Source of the DNA: an uncultured Roseburia sp. | Lineage (GTDB): Bacteria; Bacillota; Clostridia; Lachnospirales; Lachnospiraceae | DNA length: 64,000 nt | NCBI GenBank assembly: GCA_900756925.1 | Contig: CAAELX010000053.1 | Coordinates: 1-64,000 of the forward strand | Direction of reading: 5' to 3' | Translations under genes and position numbers: made by a program | The notes under the pieces: generated by a model | Seen by the model: the letters and a program-made list of their open reading frames with translations, nothing else | Told to the model about the DNA's origin: nothing | Database searches by the model: none | Shown here: in pieces, positions 35,372 to 45,400 of the stretch | Layout: each line of letters begins with the position of its first letter | How positions within the stretch are numbered: the first letter of the stretch is position 1

Positions 35372-36264
35372 AGACAGTAGCAGTGCTTGTTGGCAGGAAC
35401 AGAAAATTATTTTTTAAAGATAAGGGGATGCTGTTTTCTTCCCTGATCACACCGGTGATCCTGATCGTTTTGTATGCCACATTTCTTGCAAAAGTATACC
35501 GGGATTCGTTCCTTTCGAATCTGCCGGATGCAGTGCATATTTCCGATGAACTGGTGAACGGTACGGTTGCGGCACAGTTGGCAGCGGCGCTTCTTGCGGT
35601 AAGCTGCATTACGGTTACTTTCTGTGTAAATCTGACGATGGTGCAGGATAAGGCGAACGGTGTGGAGAAAGATTTCCTGGTATCCCCGGTGAAGAGATCG
35701 GTGATTTATATCGGATATTTCTTTTCCACGGTGCTCAATTCGCTGATGGTGAATGGGCTGGCACTTGTGATATGTCTGCTCTATATGAAACGGATGGGCT
35801 GGTATATGAGTGCAGCCGATATACTGTGGGTGATTTTGGATGAGATCCTGCTTGTGTTGTTTGGCAGCACGCTCTCAAGTATTATCTGTTATCCGTTAAA
35901 AACACAGGGACAGATGTCTGCGGTTGGCACGATTGTCAGTGCGGGATACGGATTCGTCTGTGGAGCCTATATGCCAATTTCGAATTTTGGCACGGGATTG
36001 CAGAAAATACTGTCCTATCTGCCGGGAACATATGGAACTTCACTGATCAAAAATCATATGCTGCATGGGATTTTTACTGAATTGTCAGACAGTGGTTTTC
36101 CGGATGATGTGGTGACTGCAATCGCAGATTCACTGGACTGTAATCCGGCATTTCACGGACATGTGGTTGGCGTTGGAGAGATGGTGGTTATTATGGTGGC
36201 AAGTGTTGTGATTCTTGGGATGATTTATCTGTTAATGGCATCATTCTCAAAGAAACATTCTTAA
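35368..36264 (+). CDS. ABC-2 type exporter permease
   Basis: A 298-residue membrane protein with six hydrophobic segments and a large first extracytoplasmic loop (YRDSFLSNLPDAVHIS). KANGVEKDFLVSPVKRSVIY and YGFVCGAYMPISNFGTGLQ are ABC-2 permease motifs. It pairs with the ATPase before it. The LytTR-DUF3021 pair downstream may control the exporter; that combination is common in Firmicutes. Confidence 0.9.
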   Translation: MKTVAVLVGRNRKLFFKDKGMLFSSLITPVILIVLYATFLAKVYRDSFLSNLPDAVHISDELVNGTVAAQLAAALLAVSCITVTFCVNLTMVQDKANGVEKDFLVSPVKRSVIYIGYFFSTVLNSLMVNGLALVICLLYMKRMGWYMSAADILWVILDEILLVLFGSTLSSIICYPLKTQGQMSAVGTIVSAGYGFVCGAYMPISNFGTGLQKILSYLPGTYGTSLIKNHMLHGIFTELSDSGFPDDVVTAIADSLDCNPAFHGHVVGVGEMVVIMVASVVILGMIYLLMASFSKKHS

Positions 36265-36379
36265 GTGCTTTATAAAAGAGAAGAAATAGAGGCAGTGATT
36301 CCCTGTGAATCAGATGAGTAGGAGAACTCGTGTGGAAAAAATAACAGGACATTGCAGATGAATACGGAGAAAAGAAACA

Positions 36380-36817
36380 ATGAAAATAACGATACTTGAT
36401 CAAAAGCCCGGGGAAGAGGATGAAGTGATTATAAAATGCCGGAATCTGACAGAGGAGCTGCAGAGCCTGATCCAGAAGCTGAAACAGGGAAATAACAAGC
36501 TGGCAGGTTATGACACAGAAGGAATCCATCTGATCGAGGAGGACAGGATCTATTATTTTGAGACGGTAGATAATAAAGTATTTGCCTGCTGCGAAAAAGA
36601 GGTTTATGAGGTGCGTGAGAAGCTCTACACCTTAGAGAAACTGCTTACCGGGACTGCCTTTATGCGTGCCTCAAAGTCAACGATCTTAAACCTGGATAAA
36701 GTAAAAAGTCTCTCACCGGCTTTTGGCGGACGTTTTGAGGCGGTGTTAGACAATGGCGAGAAGACGATCATTTCGAGGCAGTATGTGTCTGTTTTAAAAG
36801 AGAGGTTAGGCTTATAG
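36380..36817 (+). CDS. LytTR-domain DNA-binding protein
   Basis: A 145-residue regulator with no receiver domain. The N-terminal 45 residues are helical; the LytTR domain occupies about 50-145 (RIYYFETVDNKVFACCEKE, FMRASKSTILNLDKVKSLSP, and TIISRQYVSVLKERLGL). It binds DNA as a beta-strand-based domain. ATG at 36380 has only a weak GGAGAAAAGAAAC site. It is followed after 11 bp by a DUF3021 membrane protein, the standard partner that may hold it at the membrane. Confidence 0.9.
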   Translation: MKITILDQKPGEEDEVIIKCRNLTEELQSLIQKLKQGNNKLAGYDTEGIHLIEEDRIYYFETVDNKVFACCEKEVYEVREKLYTLEKLLTGTAFMRASKSTILNLDKVKSLSPAFGGRFEAVLDNGEKTIISRQYVSVLKERLGL

Positions 36818-36828
36818 GAGGTGGACAG

Positions 36829-37272
36829 ATGATAGAGAAAATGAAACTGCTGTTAGATATTTTTGGAAAAATCACGGCAGGTGTATTGATGGCAGCAGCG
36901 GCTTATATCACAATTTTCTGGGGGACAGAGGCGAAAATCAGTGCGATGATTTTATGGCAGGTGCTGATCGTTTCCGCAGTGTGCTCTGCTCCGGTACTTC
37001 TTTTTGCGGCAGATAACGGAAAAGAACTGTCCAAGAGAGGCATGTTTGTAAGACAGTTATTGTATTTCCTGTTTGTAAACGTAGTGGTATTAGGGCTCGG
37101 AAGAAGATTCGAATGGTTTGAATTCCGGAATCTGGGAATGGTGGCTGTGATGGAAGCACTGATTATTGCGGTGTATGCCCTTGTAAATTTGGTGAGTTAC
37201 CTGAGTGAGCGGTCAGTGGCGCAGGATATGAATGAGAGGCTGCGTAAGATGCGCGGGGATAGCAGAAAGTAA
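36829..37272 (+). CDS. DUF3021 membrane protein
   Basis: A 147-residue protein with four transmembrane segments and a charged C-terminal tail (SERSVAQDMNERLRKMRGD). DUF3021 proteins accompany LytTR regulators and are thought to modulate them. ATG after AGGAGG. Target genes may be the ABC exporter just upstream. Confidence 0.85.
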   Translation: MIEKMKLLLDIFGKITAGVLMAAAAYITIFWGTEAKISAMILWQVLIVSAVCSAPVLLFAADNGKELSKRGMFVRQLLYFLFVNVVVLGLGRRFEWFEFRNLGMVAVMEALIIAVYALVNLVSYLSERSVAQDMNERLRKMRGDSRK

Positions 37273-37468
37273 ATCTTTAAATAGAAGTAAGTGGCATGGA
37301 AGTCACCTAAATTGTAGAAAGGAAGCTGGCATGAGGAAGGAAGCATACGGGCAGAAGAGGATAATAATTGTTTTATAGAAATTTAATAATCTACATCGGA
37401 TTAAAAATGTATAATGTAGATGAAATGATAAGATATTATAATACGGAAACGAAAGAGGGTTATTTCGA

Positions 37469-37894
37469 ATGGAAAAACATATTGAGAAAGCAATGGAACT
37501 AAGAAATGAAGTGCCTATGTGCAATAATTGCGCGCAGACAATCATGCGTGTTTATGCGGACGAGCTGGGGATAGATGAAAATACAGCAGCAGCACTGGGA
37601 AGTAATTTCGGCGGTGGAATGAAGTGTGGAAGCACTTGTGGCGCGATCACGGCAGGCCTTATGGTGTTAGGCGCCAAAGGGATTGAATCCCCAATGATTT
37701 TGAAGGAGTTCCGCAAACGGATTGCAGACAACCATGGCGGCATGACAGACTGTGCTGACCTGTTAAGAGCCAACGCAGCGAAAGGCGGAGAGAAAAAGCC
37801 GCACTGTGACGGCATGATAAAGGAAGCAATCGAGATAATGGATGAACTTGTGGAGAAGAGTGAAAGAAATAGTCTTTTGGATTCCACTATTTAA
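37469..37894 (+). CDS. C_GCAxxG_C_C family redox protein
   Basis: A 141-residue protein of the C_GCAxxG_C_C family. Conserved cysteines are in PMCNNCAQTIM, GGGMKCGSTCGAITAG, TDCADLLR and PHCDGMIKEA; the Gly-rich GGGMKCGSTCG loop is the family core. Function is unproven, though relatives act with metal or thiol redox partners. The ATG follows GAAAGAGGG. A TATAAT hexamer at 37410-37415 lies within an inverted repeat (TCTACAT near 37390, ATGTAGA near 37414), which may be an operator. Confidence 0.88.
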   Translation: MEKHIEKAMELRNEVPMCNNCAQTIMRVYADELGIDENTAAALGSNFGGGMKCGSTCGAITAGLMVLGAKGIESPMILKEFRKRIADNHGGMTDCADLLRANAAKGGEKKPHCDGMIKEAIEIMDELVEKSERNSLLDSTI

Positions 37895-37929
37895 TTTCAT
37901 AGATACTTCAAAAAAAAGGGAAGCTAAGT

Positions 37930-37987
37930 TATAATAAGCACAGATTCTACGCAGAAATGCAGAGTCTGTGCTTATTATTACTTTTTT
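37930..37987 (+). terminator. strong Rho-independent terminator
   Basis: A long stem pairing ATAAGCACAGA (near 37935) with TCTGTGCTTAT (near 37965) and extended at both ends, followed by CTTTTTT at 37981. Confidence 0.85.
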
Positions 37988-38000
37988 ATTCCGTCAACTG

Positions 38001-38192
38001 GGTGTCCGGGCAATATTTGGAGCCAAATGGAAAGCAAGAATTATCTGTGTGCTTGCTGCAAAGAGCACATTAAGATATGGACAAATCAGAAAAGAGATGT
38101 ATAATAGTACAGATGCTGTTTTTACAGCAACATGAAAAGAGATGATCACAGATGAGGTTGCAGAAGGAGAAAATGAAATGACACAATGTTAG
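38001..38192 (+). pseudogene. remnant of an HxlR-family regulator gene
   Basis: In one frame the sequence reads FGAKWKARIICVLAAKS, then LRYGQIRKEM and TDAVFTAT, an in-frame TGA at 38133-38135, then KEMITDE, ending at TAG 38190-38192. This matches the winged-helix core of HxlR regulators (GxKWxxxIL, RFxELRR, LxEMxxDGL). The N terminus, part of the wing and the C terminus are missing. HxlR regulators sense thiol stress, and this one sits next to a redox protein and an Fe-S assembly pair. Bases 38193-38268 hold nothing else I can identify. Confidence 0.6.
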
Positions 38193-38268
38193 AAATGTGA
38201 TCATGCAGGTGGAAGAGGATAAACGATATTAAAAATATCAGATTGAAAAGTTAGATGAGGTGAACAAA

Positions 38269-39000
38269 GTGCTGAAAGCAGAGAATTTAACACTATATGT
38301 GAATGACAATGGAGAAAGAAAAGGTCTTTTAAATGATATTTCCTTTCAGGTAGAAGATGGTGAAATGCTAGTGATCACAGGACCAAATGGCGGAGGAAAG
38401 TCAACCCTGGCAAAGGCTTTGATGGGAATAGAGAAGACGGAAAGTGGAAGAATCATTTTGAATGGGGAGGATATCACGGAGTATGATATCAACCATCGTG
38501 CAAAGGCAGGAATTGGATATGCATTCCAGCAGCCACCGAGATTTAAGGGGATGCCGGTACAGAGACTTCTTTCGCTTGCAGCAGGGAAGCAATTATCTGT
38601 GAAAGCGTGCAGCAAACTTCTTGCAGACGTAGGTTTATGCGCAAAGGATTATATAGACCGCCAGGTTGACGGAACTCTTTCCGGAGGAGAAATGAAGCGT
38701 ATCGAGATAGCATCCGTTCTTGCAAAGGAACATTCCCTTTGTATTTTTGATGAGCCGGAGGCAGGAATCGACCTCTGGAGCTTTTCTATGCTGATCCAGA
38801 AGTTCGAGGAGATGCACAAAGAGAAAAAGCAAAGTCTGATCGTAATTTCCCATCAGGAGAGAATTATCAATATGGCAGACAGAATCATGATTATTGATAA
38901 CGGACAGGTTAAGAAAATCGGAGCAGTCGCAGATGTTCTGCCATATCTGGATGACATACAGCAGTGCCACAATTGTGCAGGATTAGAAGGAGAAAAATAG
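38269..39000 (+). CDS. sufC: SufC-type Fe-S assembly ATPase
   Basis: A 243-residue ABC ATPase that drives SufB-type scaffold remodelling in Fe-S cluster assembly. Walker A GPNGGGKSTLAKALMG, signature LSGGEMKRIEIASVLA and Walker B LCIFDEPEAGIDLWSF are the SufC forms (GGE signature, DEPEAGID). GTG 38269 is preferred because GAGGTG lies 7 bp upstream; GTG 38260 is an alternative. The C terminus adds a CHNCAG motif. It overlaps nothing and is 2 bp from the sufB-like gene. Confidence 0.9.
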   Translation: MLKAENLTLYVNDNGERKGLLNDISFQVEDGEMLVITGPNGGGKSTLAKALMGIEKTESGRIILNGEDITEYDINHRAKAGIGYAFQQPPRFKGMPVQRLLSLAAGKQLSVKACSKLLADVGLCAKDYIDRQVDGTLSGGEMKRIEIASVLAKEHSLCIFDEPEAGIDLWSFSMLIQKFEEMHKEKKQSLIVISHQERIINMADRIMIIDNGQVKKIGAVADVLPYLDDIQQCHNCAGLEGEK

Positions 39001-39002
39001 AG

Positions 39003-39926
39003 ATGAAACTGGATCAGGTTACAGAAGAAGTATTGGATGTCATTAATGACAATCAATTCAGTCAGACAGGCGCTTATAATCTTCGTGAGAATGGAACATC
39101 CATCTGTCATGGGGACAGTGAGCATATCAAGATAAAAAAGAAATCAGACAAACCGGGAATCGATATTTATATTGATGGAAAGACGAGTGGTGAAGCAGTT
39201 TATATTCCGGTAGTTGTCAGTGTGTCCGGTATGACAGATCTTGTATACAATGATTTCTATATCGAGGATGGTGCCAATGTCCGGATCGTTGCCGGATGTG
39301 GAATCCATAACAGTGGCTGCAATGAAAGCCGTCATGATGGAATCCATACGTTTCATGTTGGAAAACATGCAAATGTCCGGTATGAGGAGAAACATTACGG
39401 GGAAGGAAATGGAACCGGAGCAAGAGTACTGAATCCGGTTACCAATATTTTTGTCGGAGAAGACTCGGTATTTACCCTGGATACAGCACAGATCAAAGGT
39501 GTGGATTCTACGGTAAGAGAAACAAATGTAGAGCTTGGGGAAAATGCAAAACTCTATGTGACAGAGCGTCTGATGACAGATGGAGAGCAGACGGCGGAAT
39601 CGAATATTGAAGTGCAGTTAAATGGAGAAGACAGCTCTGCACAGATTGTTTCAAGATCTGTTGGAAAAGGACATTCGGTACAGACCTTCCATCCGTGTGC
39701 GGTTGGAAACAGTAAATGCCATGCTCATATCCAGTGTGACTCGATCATTATGGATGAAGCGGAAGTAGGTTCTATTCCGGAGATTCGTGCAAAGAATATC
39801 AATGCAGCGATCATCCATGAAGCCGCCATCGGAAGAATCAATGATGAACAGTTGATCAAACTTCGGACATTAGGGCTTACAGAGGAAGAAGCTGAGAATG
39901 TCATTATTCAGAATTTCCTGAACTGA
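39003..39926 (+). CDS. sufB: SufB/SufD-type Fe-S scaffold protein (minimal form)
   Basis: A 307-residue scaffold, shorter than ordinary SufB (about 470). The right-handed beta-helix core is visible: GCGIHNSGCNESRHDGIHTF, HVGKHANVRYEEKHYGEG, and QTFHPCAVGNSKCHAHIQCD. The C-terminal helices EAAIGRINDEQLIKLRTLGL and TEEEAENVIIQNFL are the SufC-contact region. ATG 39003 follows AGAAGGAG. No sufS, sufU or second sufB/D is beside it, so this is the two-gene SufCB (SMS-like) arrangement known in anaerobes. Confidence 0.85.
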   Translation: MKLDQVTEEVLDVINDNQFSQTGAYNLRENGTSICHGDSEHIKIKKKSDKPGIDIYIDGKTSGEAVYIPVVVSVSGMTDLVYNDFYIEDGANVRIVAGCGIHNSGCNESRHDGIHTFHVGKHANVRYEEKHYGEGNGTGARVLNPVTNIFVGEDSVFTLDTAQIKGVDSTVRETNVELGENAKLYVTERLMTDGEQTAESNIEVQLNGEDSSAQIVSRSVGKGHSVQTFHPCAVGNSKCHAHIQCDSIIMDEAEVGSIPEIRAKNINAAIIHEAAIGRINDEQLIKLRTLGLTEEEAENVIIQNFLN

Positions 39927-40172
39927 CAGAACAAATATGACTCATAAATTTCATAGTAGGTTGCATGTTCCCATCATGAGCATGAGAGCGGACATTCGTG
40001 TGGAGAACATTCCTGCGGAGAAAATAAGCATGGATGTTCCGGAAATTAATGTGTAAGAATCAATTTCGCAGTGTGATATAAAAAATACCAGCCCCGGTAT
40101 AGACGGGTGTTCGTAAAACAGGTTTAGACCGAAATTACGAAATGAGCATTTGTCAGGCGGGATTGGCAACGG

Positions 40173-40216
40173 AATAACGGGTATCTGGTGAGAGCCGGAT
40201 ACCCGTTATTTTTTTG
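40173..40216 (+). terminator. Rho-independent terminator at the left flank of the mobile element
   Basis: A stem of about 16 bp (40173-40188 with 40195-40210, one mismatch or G-U) followed by seven T. Between sufB and this site (39927-40172) I see only a 39-codon open frame at 39937-40056 without a ribosome site. Confidence 0.85.
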
Positions 40217-40403
40217 CCGTCACGAAAAGCAATAGATTTATTCACAGCTTTCAGGTATAATTGCCTTAAATCAATCCTATCCCATCCATTCCGAGATTTT
40301 TTCAAAAAATCTCAAAAAAGTTTGGAAGCATTGGAACAATTCAGCCCTTCTCATGCCATATATAGTAGAGGGCTGAATACGAAAGCAATTGGAGGTGACG
40401 CTG

Positions 40404-41336
40404 ATGGACAAGCAGACAGGCCCAAAAGGTTTTCTTGTGGTGCTGCCCGGTGAGATCATCGAGATACCGCAGGACAGCGACAAGTCATGGCTGACCCTGT
40501 TTTACAGCCTACCGAGGGAACTTGCGGAAAAGTGGAAGCCAGCCTACGATCTGCCCCGCTCCCCCTATGAAGTTCTGAGAACGGACAAGTATGACCACAT
40601 CGTATGTGACGATATGTTCAAGCTGCTTGTGTGGGACTGCTACGCATGGAGCGCATGGCGGTTTTTCCAAGTCAAAGACCGCAAGGGCAACTACCGCGAC
40701 ATTCCCGGCAACTGGAATCAGTATGCAGGGTATTTTCCCTTGTGGAGGCTGTCGTACAGCTTTATCCCCTACATCCGAATGAAGTTTGAGCAGAACGGGC
40801 TTGGCTTCCAAAACCTTTACAACATCCCGCAGGGTGTGGAAGTGCCGTGGCTGACCTATCAGCAGTTCAGCAATCTGGTCGGCAATGTCACTGACATGGT
40901 GATTGCGGAGCAGAACTGGCAGCCGATGATCGACGCAATCTGGGAAAACCGCACCGTAGAGGACTACGAAACCACCGGCAGCACCGTTAAGACGGATTTT
41001 ATGCGGAAGTGGCACCATAACCGCTCCGGCAAGCCCATTTCTCTGGACGAGATGATGGAGAATGAGGATGGCGATATTTTTGAGGTCGCTGATCCTCGCG
41101 GCGAATTTGAGCAGAAGGTTATCTCTGAAATGCAGATTGCCACCTTTGCCGAGCAGAGCATTACCAAGAAAGATCGGGAGATATTGAAGCTGCGCATGGA
41201 CGGCTTGACCGAACAGGAGATTGCGGACAAAGTTGGCTACAAGACCGCCAGCGCAGTCCATAAGCGGATCGCCAAAATTGCGGGAGCCTATGAGGACTAT
41301 GTGACAGCGGAGTATCAGAAATATTTGGACAAGTAA
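40404..41336 (+). CDS. sigma-70-like HTH regulator of an integrative element
   Basis: A 310-residue protein. The first 230 residues are an unassigned domain rich in aromatic residues (WKPAYDLPRSPYEVLRTDKY, WSAWRFFQVKDRKGNYRDIP). Residues about 245-300 are a sigma region 4-like helix-turn-helix: ITKKDREILKLRMDGLTEQE then IADKVGYKTASAVHKRIAKI. Such proteins are standard in Firmicute integrative elements, where they are taken as element-specific transcription factors. ATG 40404 follows GGAGGTGA by 5-6 bp. Codon use differs from flanking genes, in line with transfer. Confidence 0.75.
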   Translation: MDKQTGPKGFLVVLPGEIIEIPQDSDKSWLTLFYSLPRELAEKWKPAYDLPRSPYEVLRTDKYDHIVCDDMFKLLVWDCYAWSAWRFFQVKDRKGNYRDIPGNWNQYAGYFPLWRLSYSFIPYIRMKFEQNGLGFQNLYNIPQGVEVPWLTYQQFSNLVGNVTDMVIAEQNWQPMIDAIWENRTVEDYETTGSTVKTDFMRKWHHNRSGKPISLDEMMENEDGDIFEVADPRGEFEQKVISEMQIATFAEQSITKKDREILKLRMDGLTEQEIADKVGYKTASAVHKRIAKIAGAYEDYVTAEYQKYLDK

Positions 41337-41405
41337 ACAGACGCAGAAGCGGCAGCAGTTACCGAAATGGTAGCTGCTGCCTTTTTATGCAGGAAAGGAG
41401 ATTTT

Positions 41406-41606
41406 ATGAGCAGAGAACCGTTTGAAGCCATGCCCGATGTAATGGACGCAAAGCAGCTTGCGGAAGCGTTGCAGATTTCCAAAGCGGGCACATACAACCT
41501 TTTGAGCAGCGCGGACTTCCCAACCTTGCGGATCGGCGGGCGCAAATTGGTGATGAAAAATGAGCTGGTGGAGTGGCTGAAAAGCCGGACAAACAGAACA
41601 CTATGA
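41406..41606 (+). CDS. excisionase-like HTH protein
   Basis: A 66-residue MerR/excisionase-type (HTH_17) DNA-binding protein: MDAKQLAEALQISKAGTYNL is the helix-turn-helix, and FPTLRIGGRKLVMKNELVEW is the wing. These steer excision of integrative elements or act as small regulators. ATG 41406 follows AAAGGAG. Bases 41607-41754 are non-coding as far as I can tell. The expected full-length integrase is absent. Confidence 0.8.
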   Translation: MSREPFEAMPDVMDAKQLAEALQISKAGTYNLLSSADFPTLRIGGRKLVMKNELVEWLKSRTNRTL

Positions 41607-41754
41607 AAACACAGTCAAGAGCTGGAAAAGTGGCAAATCAGTCGGTAGGACAAAGTGAAATGTACTCCGCATCGTTTTGGGCGTTTCCATCAAAAAATCG
41701 CAGCACTTTTCCAATTCAAGAGCCGAGAAAAAAACGTGAAAATCAGGAGGTTTT

Positions 41755-42036
41755 ATGAGAACAGGGCTTACCAAAAAGCAAAAGACAACCGTGATTTATT
41801 TTGACGAGCATAGCCGCATCATAGAGGTGCAGACCCACAACACCAACCTCAAAAAGCGGCTGACAGCATTTGCGGCAAAGTACCCGCAATACTGCCGCCG
41901 GACTGACGATGACGAGCAAGGCGGGCTGACCTTTGAAATCGAGCAAGGGCGGTTAAGTTTTCGGCTGACCGCGCCGTATAGTGAGGAACGGCGTAGGGCG
42001 GCGAGCGCATACGCAAGACAAAACGGGTTTAAGTAA
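41755..42036 (+). CDS. conserved small protein of integrative elements
   Basis: A 93-residue basic protein (TGLTKKQKTTVIYFDEHSR, NTNLKKRLTAFAAKYPQYC, DEQGGLTFEIEQGRLSFRLT). I recall close relatives next to recombinase or transfer genes in Firmicute conjugative elements; their function is unknown to me. ATG follows AGGAGG. It supports the view that 40404-42036 is element DNA. Confidence 0.7.
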   Translation: MRTGLTKKQKTTVIYFDEHSRIIEVQTHNTNLKKRLTAFAAKYPQYCRRTDDDEQGGLTFEIEQGRLSFRLTAPYSEERRRAASAYARQNGFK

Positions 42037-42171
42037 GTCACCAAGGATTTACAATTACGCACTTGAGCATAGGAGGGTCTTGTGTTATACTAAATTCAGC
42101 GTTTGCAGAATTTTATCAAGCAAAATGTGAATACAAAGTTTCGATTTTATATTTCAACAGAGGTGTAGTCT

Positions 42172-42384
42172 GTGACCGTTAGTTACAAAAAACTTTGGAA
42201 ACTATTGATTGACCGTGATATGAGGAAGAAAGACTTATGTGTTGCGGCGGGAATCAGCCATGCATCAATGGCAAAACTCGGAAAGAATGAAAACGTCACT
42301 ACAGATGTGTTAGTAAAGATTTGCACAGCACTACAATGTGATATTGGCGACATTATGGAGATTACAGATAGCTCTAATAACTGA
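42172..42384 (+). CDS. XRE-family HTH regulator
   Basis: A 70-residue Cro/CI-type protein that is one DNA-binding domain: WKLLIDRDMRKKDLCVAAGI, SHASMAKLGKNENVTTDVLV and KICTALQCDIGDIMEI. Start is GTG at 42172, with a weak AGAGG site. Its stop lies 20 bp before the helicase-nuclease gene, so it probably regulates that gene. It belongs to the YozG-like short subgroup. Confidence 0.9.
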   Translation: MTVSYKKLWKLLIDRDMRKKDLCVAAGISHASMAKLGKNENVTTDVLVKICTALQCDIGDIMEITDSSNN

Positions 42385-42404
42385 AGGGTGGAGGCGAACG
42401 AGCA

Positions 42405-45400
42405 GTGGATACAAAGAAGCTGGATAAGTGGGCTGATTTGCTGCTGGATACAGGAAAGCGCAATAATCTAATCAATTTTAAGGATACGCGAGCTTCAACC
42501 GTGGAGGTGCTGCTCCCGTCTTCTGATGTGTTATTTGAGAAAGTGGACGGGACAGCTTCTTTTGAGGTCTTCGATCCCAAAATTGTCGAAGAAGATGATG
42601 ACTCGGAAGAATCCTATGCGCCGGAGCAGTTGCAAATCGGGACACCGGAAGAGTCTTCTGAACCGGAGCAGTTGCAGATTGATGTGTCAGAAAAGACCGA
42701 TGCTTCTGGCAGCAAAGCTGTATTTTTGGCTCAATATTCCGGTAAAATCAAGCGGCAGAATCAAATCCTACTTTATAATGCCGCAACGAATCCACTTATT
42801 GCCGTAAAAAACATTGATAAGAAGGCGCGGGAGTTCATTGAAGAAACCGGTGTCAATGTTGCGTACATGGCGTTTGGTTTTGTCCATTGGAAAGAAAGTG
42901 CCGCCTCGAACTATGTTTTTCGCGCGCCCATTTTGCTTGTACCGATTCAGCTGGAACAAGCGTCAGCGGTAGAACCCTATTTTATCAAGTCGGCAGAAGA
43001 CGACATCATTGTTAATCCGACCTTTTCCTATAAAATGGACGCAGAACATGGGGTGAAGCTCCCTGAGTATAACGATGAGGGGCTGACTGCCTACCTTGAG
43101 AAAGTAAAGCGTCTTGTGGCAAAACTCCAATGGACAGTCACAGCTGAATGCAAGATCGGTATTTTCTCATTTCTCAAAATCAATATGTACCGGGATTTGA
43201 AGGACAATGCAAAGGCAATTCTTGCAAATCAGAATGTCCGTCAGCTCTTGGGTGAGCCAACCAGCACAGAAAAATTATACGGCGATGAGGGAACTGCTGG
43301 CTCTCTTATTGATCCATTGATTGAGCTACATAGTGTGGTAGATGCAGACTCCAGCCAGATTGAAGCGATTGAGATGGCAAAGACGGGGAAGAGCTTCGTT
43401 TTGCAAGGCCCTCCCGGTACTGGCAAAAGCCAGACGATTACCAATATCATCGCAGAATGCCTTAGCGATGGCAAAAAAGTGTTGTTCGTTTCTGAAAAGC
43501 TGGCAGCCTTGAATGTAGTCTACGACAAGTTGAAGCAAGCTGGACTCGCTGAATTTTGCTTACAGCTCCACAGTCATAAAGCAAATAAAAAGGATGTTAT
43601 TGCGGATATTTGCCATACACTCCGCGCAGGGAAAAGCGCCGTTTCCTCGAAAGCGGACGCTGAAATTGCGATCAAGGAAAAGGCACAGCATCAGTTGGAT
43701 GCCTATGTGGTTGAGCTTCACAAACTGAACCCGGTCATTGAAAAAAGCTTGTATCAGCTGTATGAGTCTTACGCCGCATTTCGCTCCACGCCAGATGTTG
43801 AGTTTCCTATCCCTCAGCTTGCTTCCAAAGGCGAATCGTACTTGATAGAAACAGCTGCTCTTTTGGAGCAGTATGCAGACTATATCCCATCCATCGGATA
43901 TGATTATAGAAAGAATCCGTGGTACGGCTATATCAATCAGGACACATCTTACCAGTCAAAAAACGAGGTGAAGGGTGATCTTTCTGCCGTTTCACAATTC
44001 TTGCAGGTATTGATTCCTTTGCAGCAGGAAATCTCTGAGAAGTATAAAATACAATGTACCAGCGTAGAGGACGCACAGCTTTGGAACAGTTTCTTCGGTT
44101 TTGCAGCGACTTCCAAACTGATTACACCGTCACTCCTGGATCGGGAGCGTTTTGACGCGGTAAACTCTGCGCTGCACAAATTACAAGCGCAGAGTGCAGA
44201 TATTATGGCTGCCCGCTCCGTGTTGGGTGCAGTGTTTGACGATGATATTTATAAACTGGATGGAGCTGCGTATTACAAGAAGCTGACAAAACAGTTTGGT
44301 AGAATCTTTTCCCGGCTTTTCAATGCCGAGTACAAGCAGCTTATCACCGACCTGCGCTTGTGCAAGAAGGACGGGAAGAAACCTGCTTATAATGAAGCTG
44401 TCTCCATGACAGAACGACTTGCCTATTATCAGCAAAAGACCTTGGAGTTTGTTGAAGCTGAAGCACCCATCAAAGCATTTCTTGGTGAAGCCTATCATGG
44501 TGTCGAAACCGAATGGGATTATGTAGCGGAACAAATGTCGGCGTTGGGGGCAATATTCTCTAGCAGCATTGCGTTCGGTGCGTTGGGAAACTACAACGAT
44601 TTTTTCTCCGAACGGGGCAAATTTGCGGAGTATCATCAAAAACTCAAAGCGGCTTTTGCGAATTGTAGTACTGATACACTCGAGCGAGTTGACGGGTACT
44701 TTGATCGAGCGATTCTGAGTACTCACTCTGCACCGTCTGTTCTGGTATTGGCGAGATCAAGGGAGTGCCTGAATGAAATGGACAAGTTGGATAACTGGTG
44801 CCATTTCAGGAGTCTTCTCTCCAAGTTGGATGATAAGCAGGTCGTGCCTTATGTAAATGCTGCCATTGGTCAGAATATAGAGTCAAAGTATATTGTCGGC
44901 GCATTCCAAAAGCAATTCTACTATCAATGGATCGATTCGATTTTGTCCGGGAATCCTGTTCTGTCTGCATTCAATCGAATTTCTCAGGATAAAGCGATTC
45001 GTACTTTTTCCGAGAAAGATACTGAGCAATTTGAAATCAATAAGACAAAAATCCGTGCTGAGCTTTCCTCTATGCGCCCATCGCTTGATATGATTGCGTC
45101 CGGGAGCGCATTGGCAATCTTGCTTCGTGAAGGCGAAAAAAAGCGCAAGCAAAAGAGTATTCGTTCTCTGCTTGCTGAAACAGGTGAGCTTGTTCAGCGA
45201 GTCAAGCCGTGCTTTTTGATGTCTCCGCTGAGCGTCAGCACTTTCCTTGCGCCGGATTCCGTTCACTTCGATGTGGTTGTATTTGATGAGGCATCACAGA
45301 TTTTCCCGCAGGATGCAATCGGCGCAATCTATCGCGCAGACCAGTTGATTGTTGTGGGTGACTCTAAGCAGATGCCGCCCAGCAATTTCTTCAATGCTAC

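Noticed and set aside
39937..40056. 39-codon open frame after sufB
   Set aside because: No ribosome site and no recognised family; possibly a remnant, but not supportable as a gene.
40509..41261. 250-residue open frame on the minus strand
   Set aside because: Antisense shadow of the sigma-like regulator gene, whose ribosome site and helix-turn-helix are clear.
44181..44726. 181-residue minus-strand open frame within the helicase gene
   Set aside because: No start signal and no recognisable domain; the + strand helicase domain continues across it.
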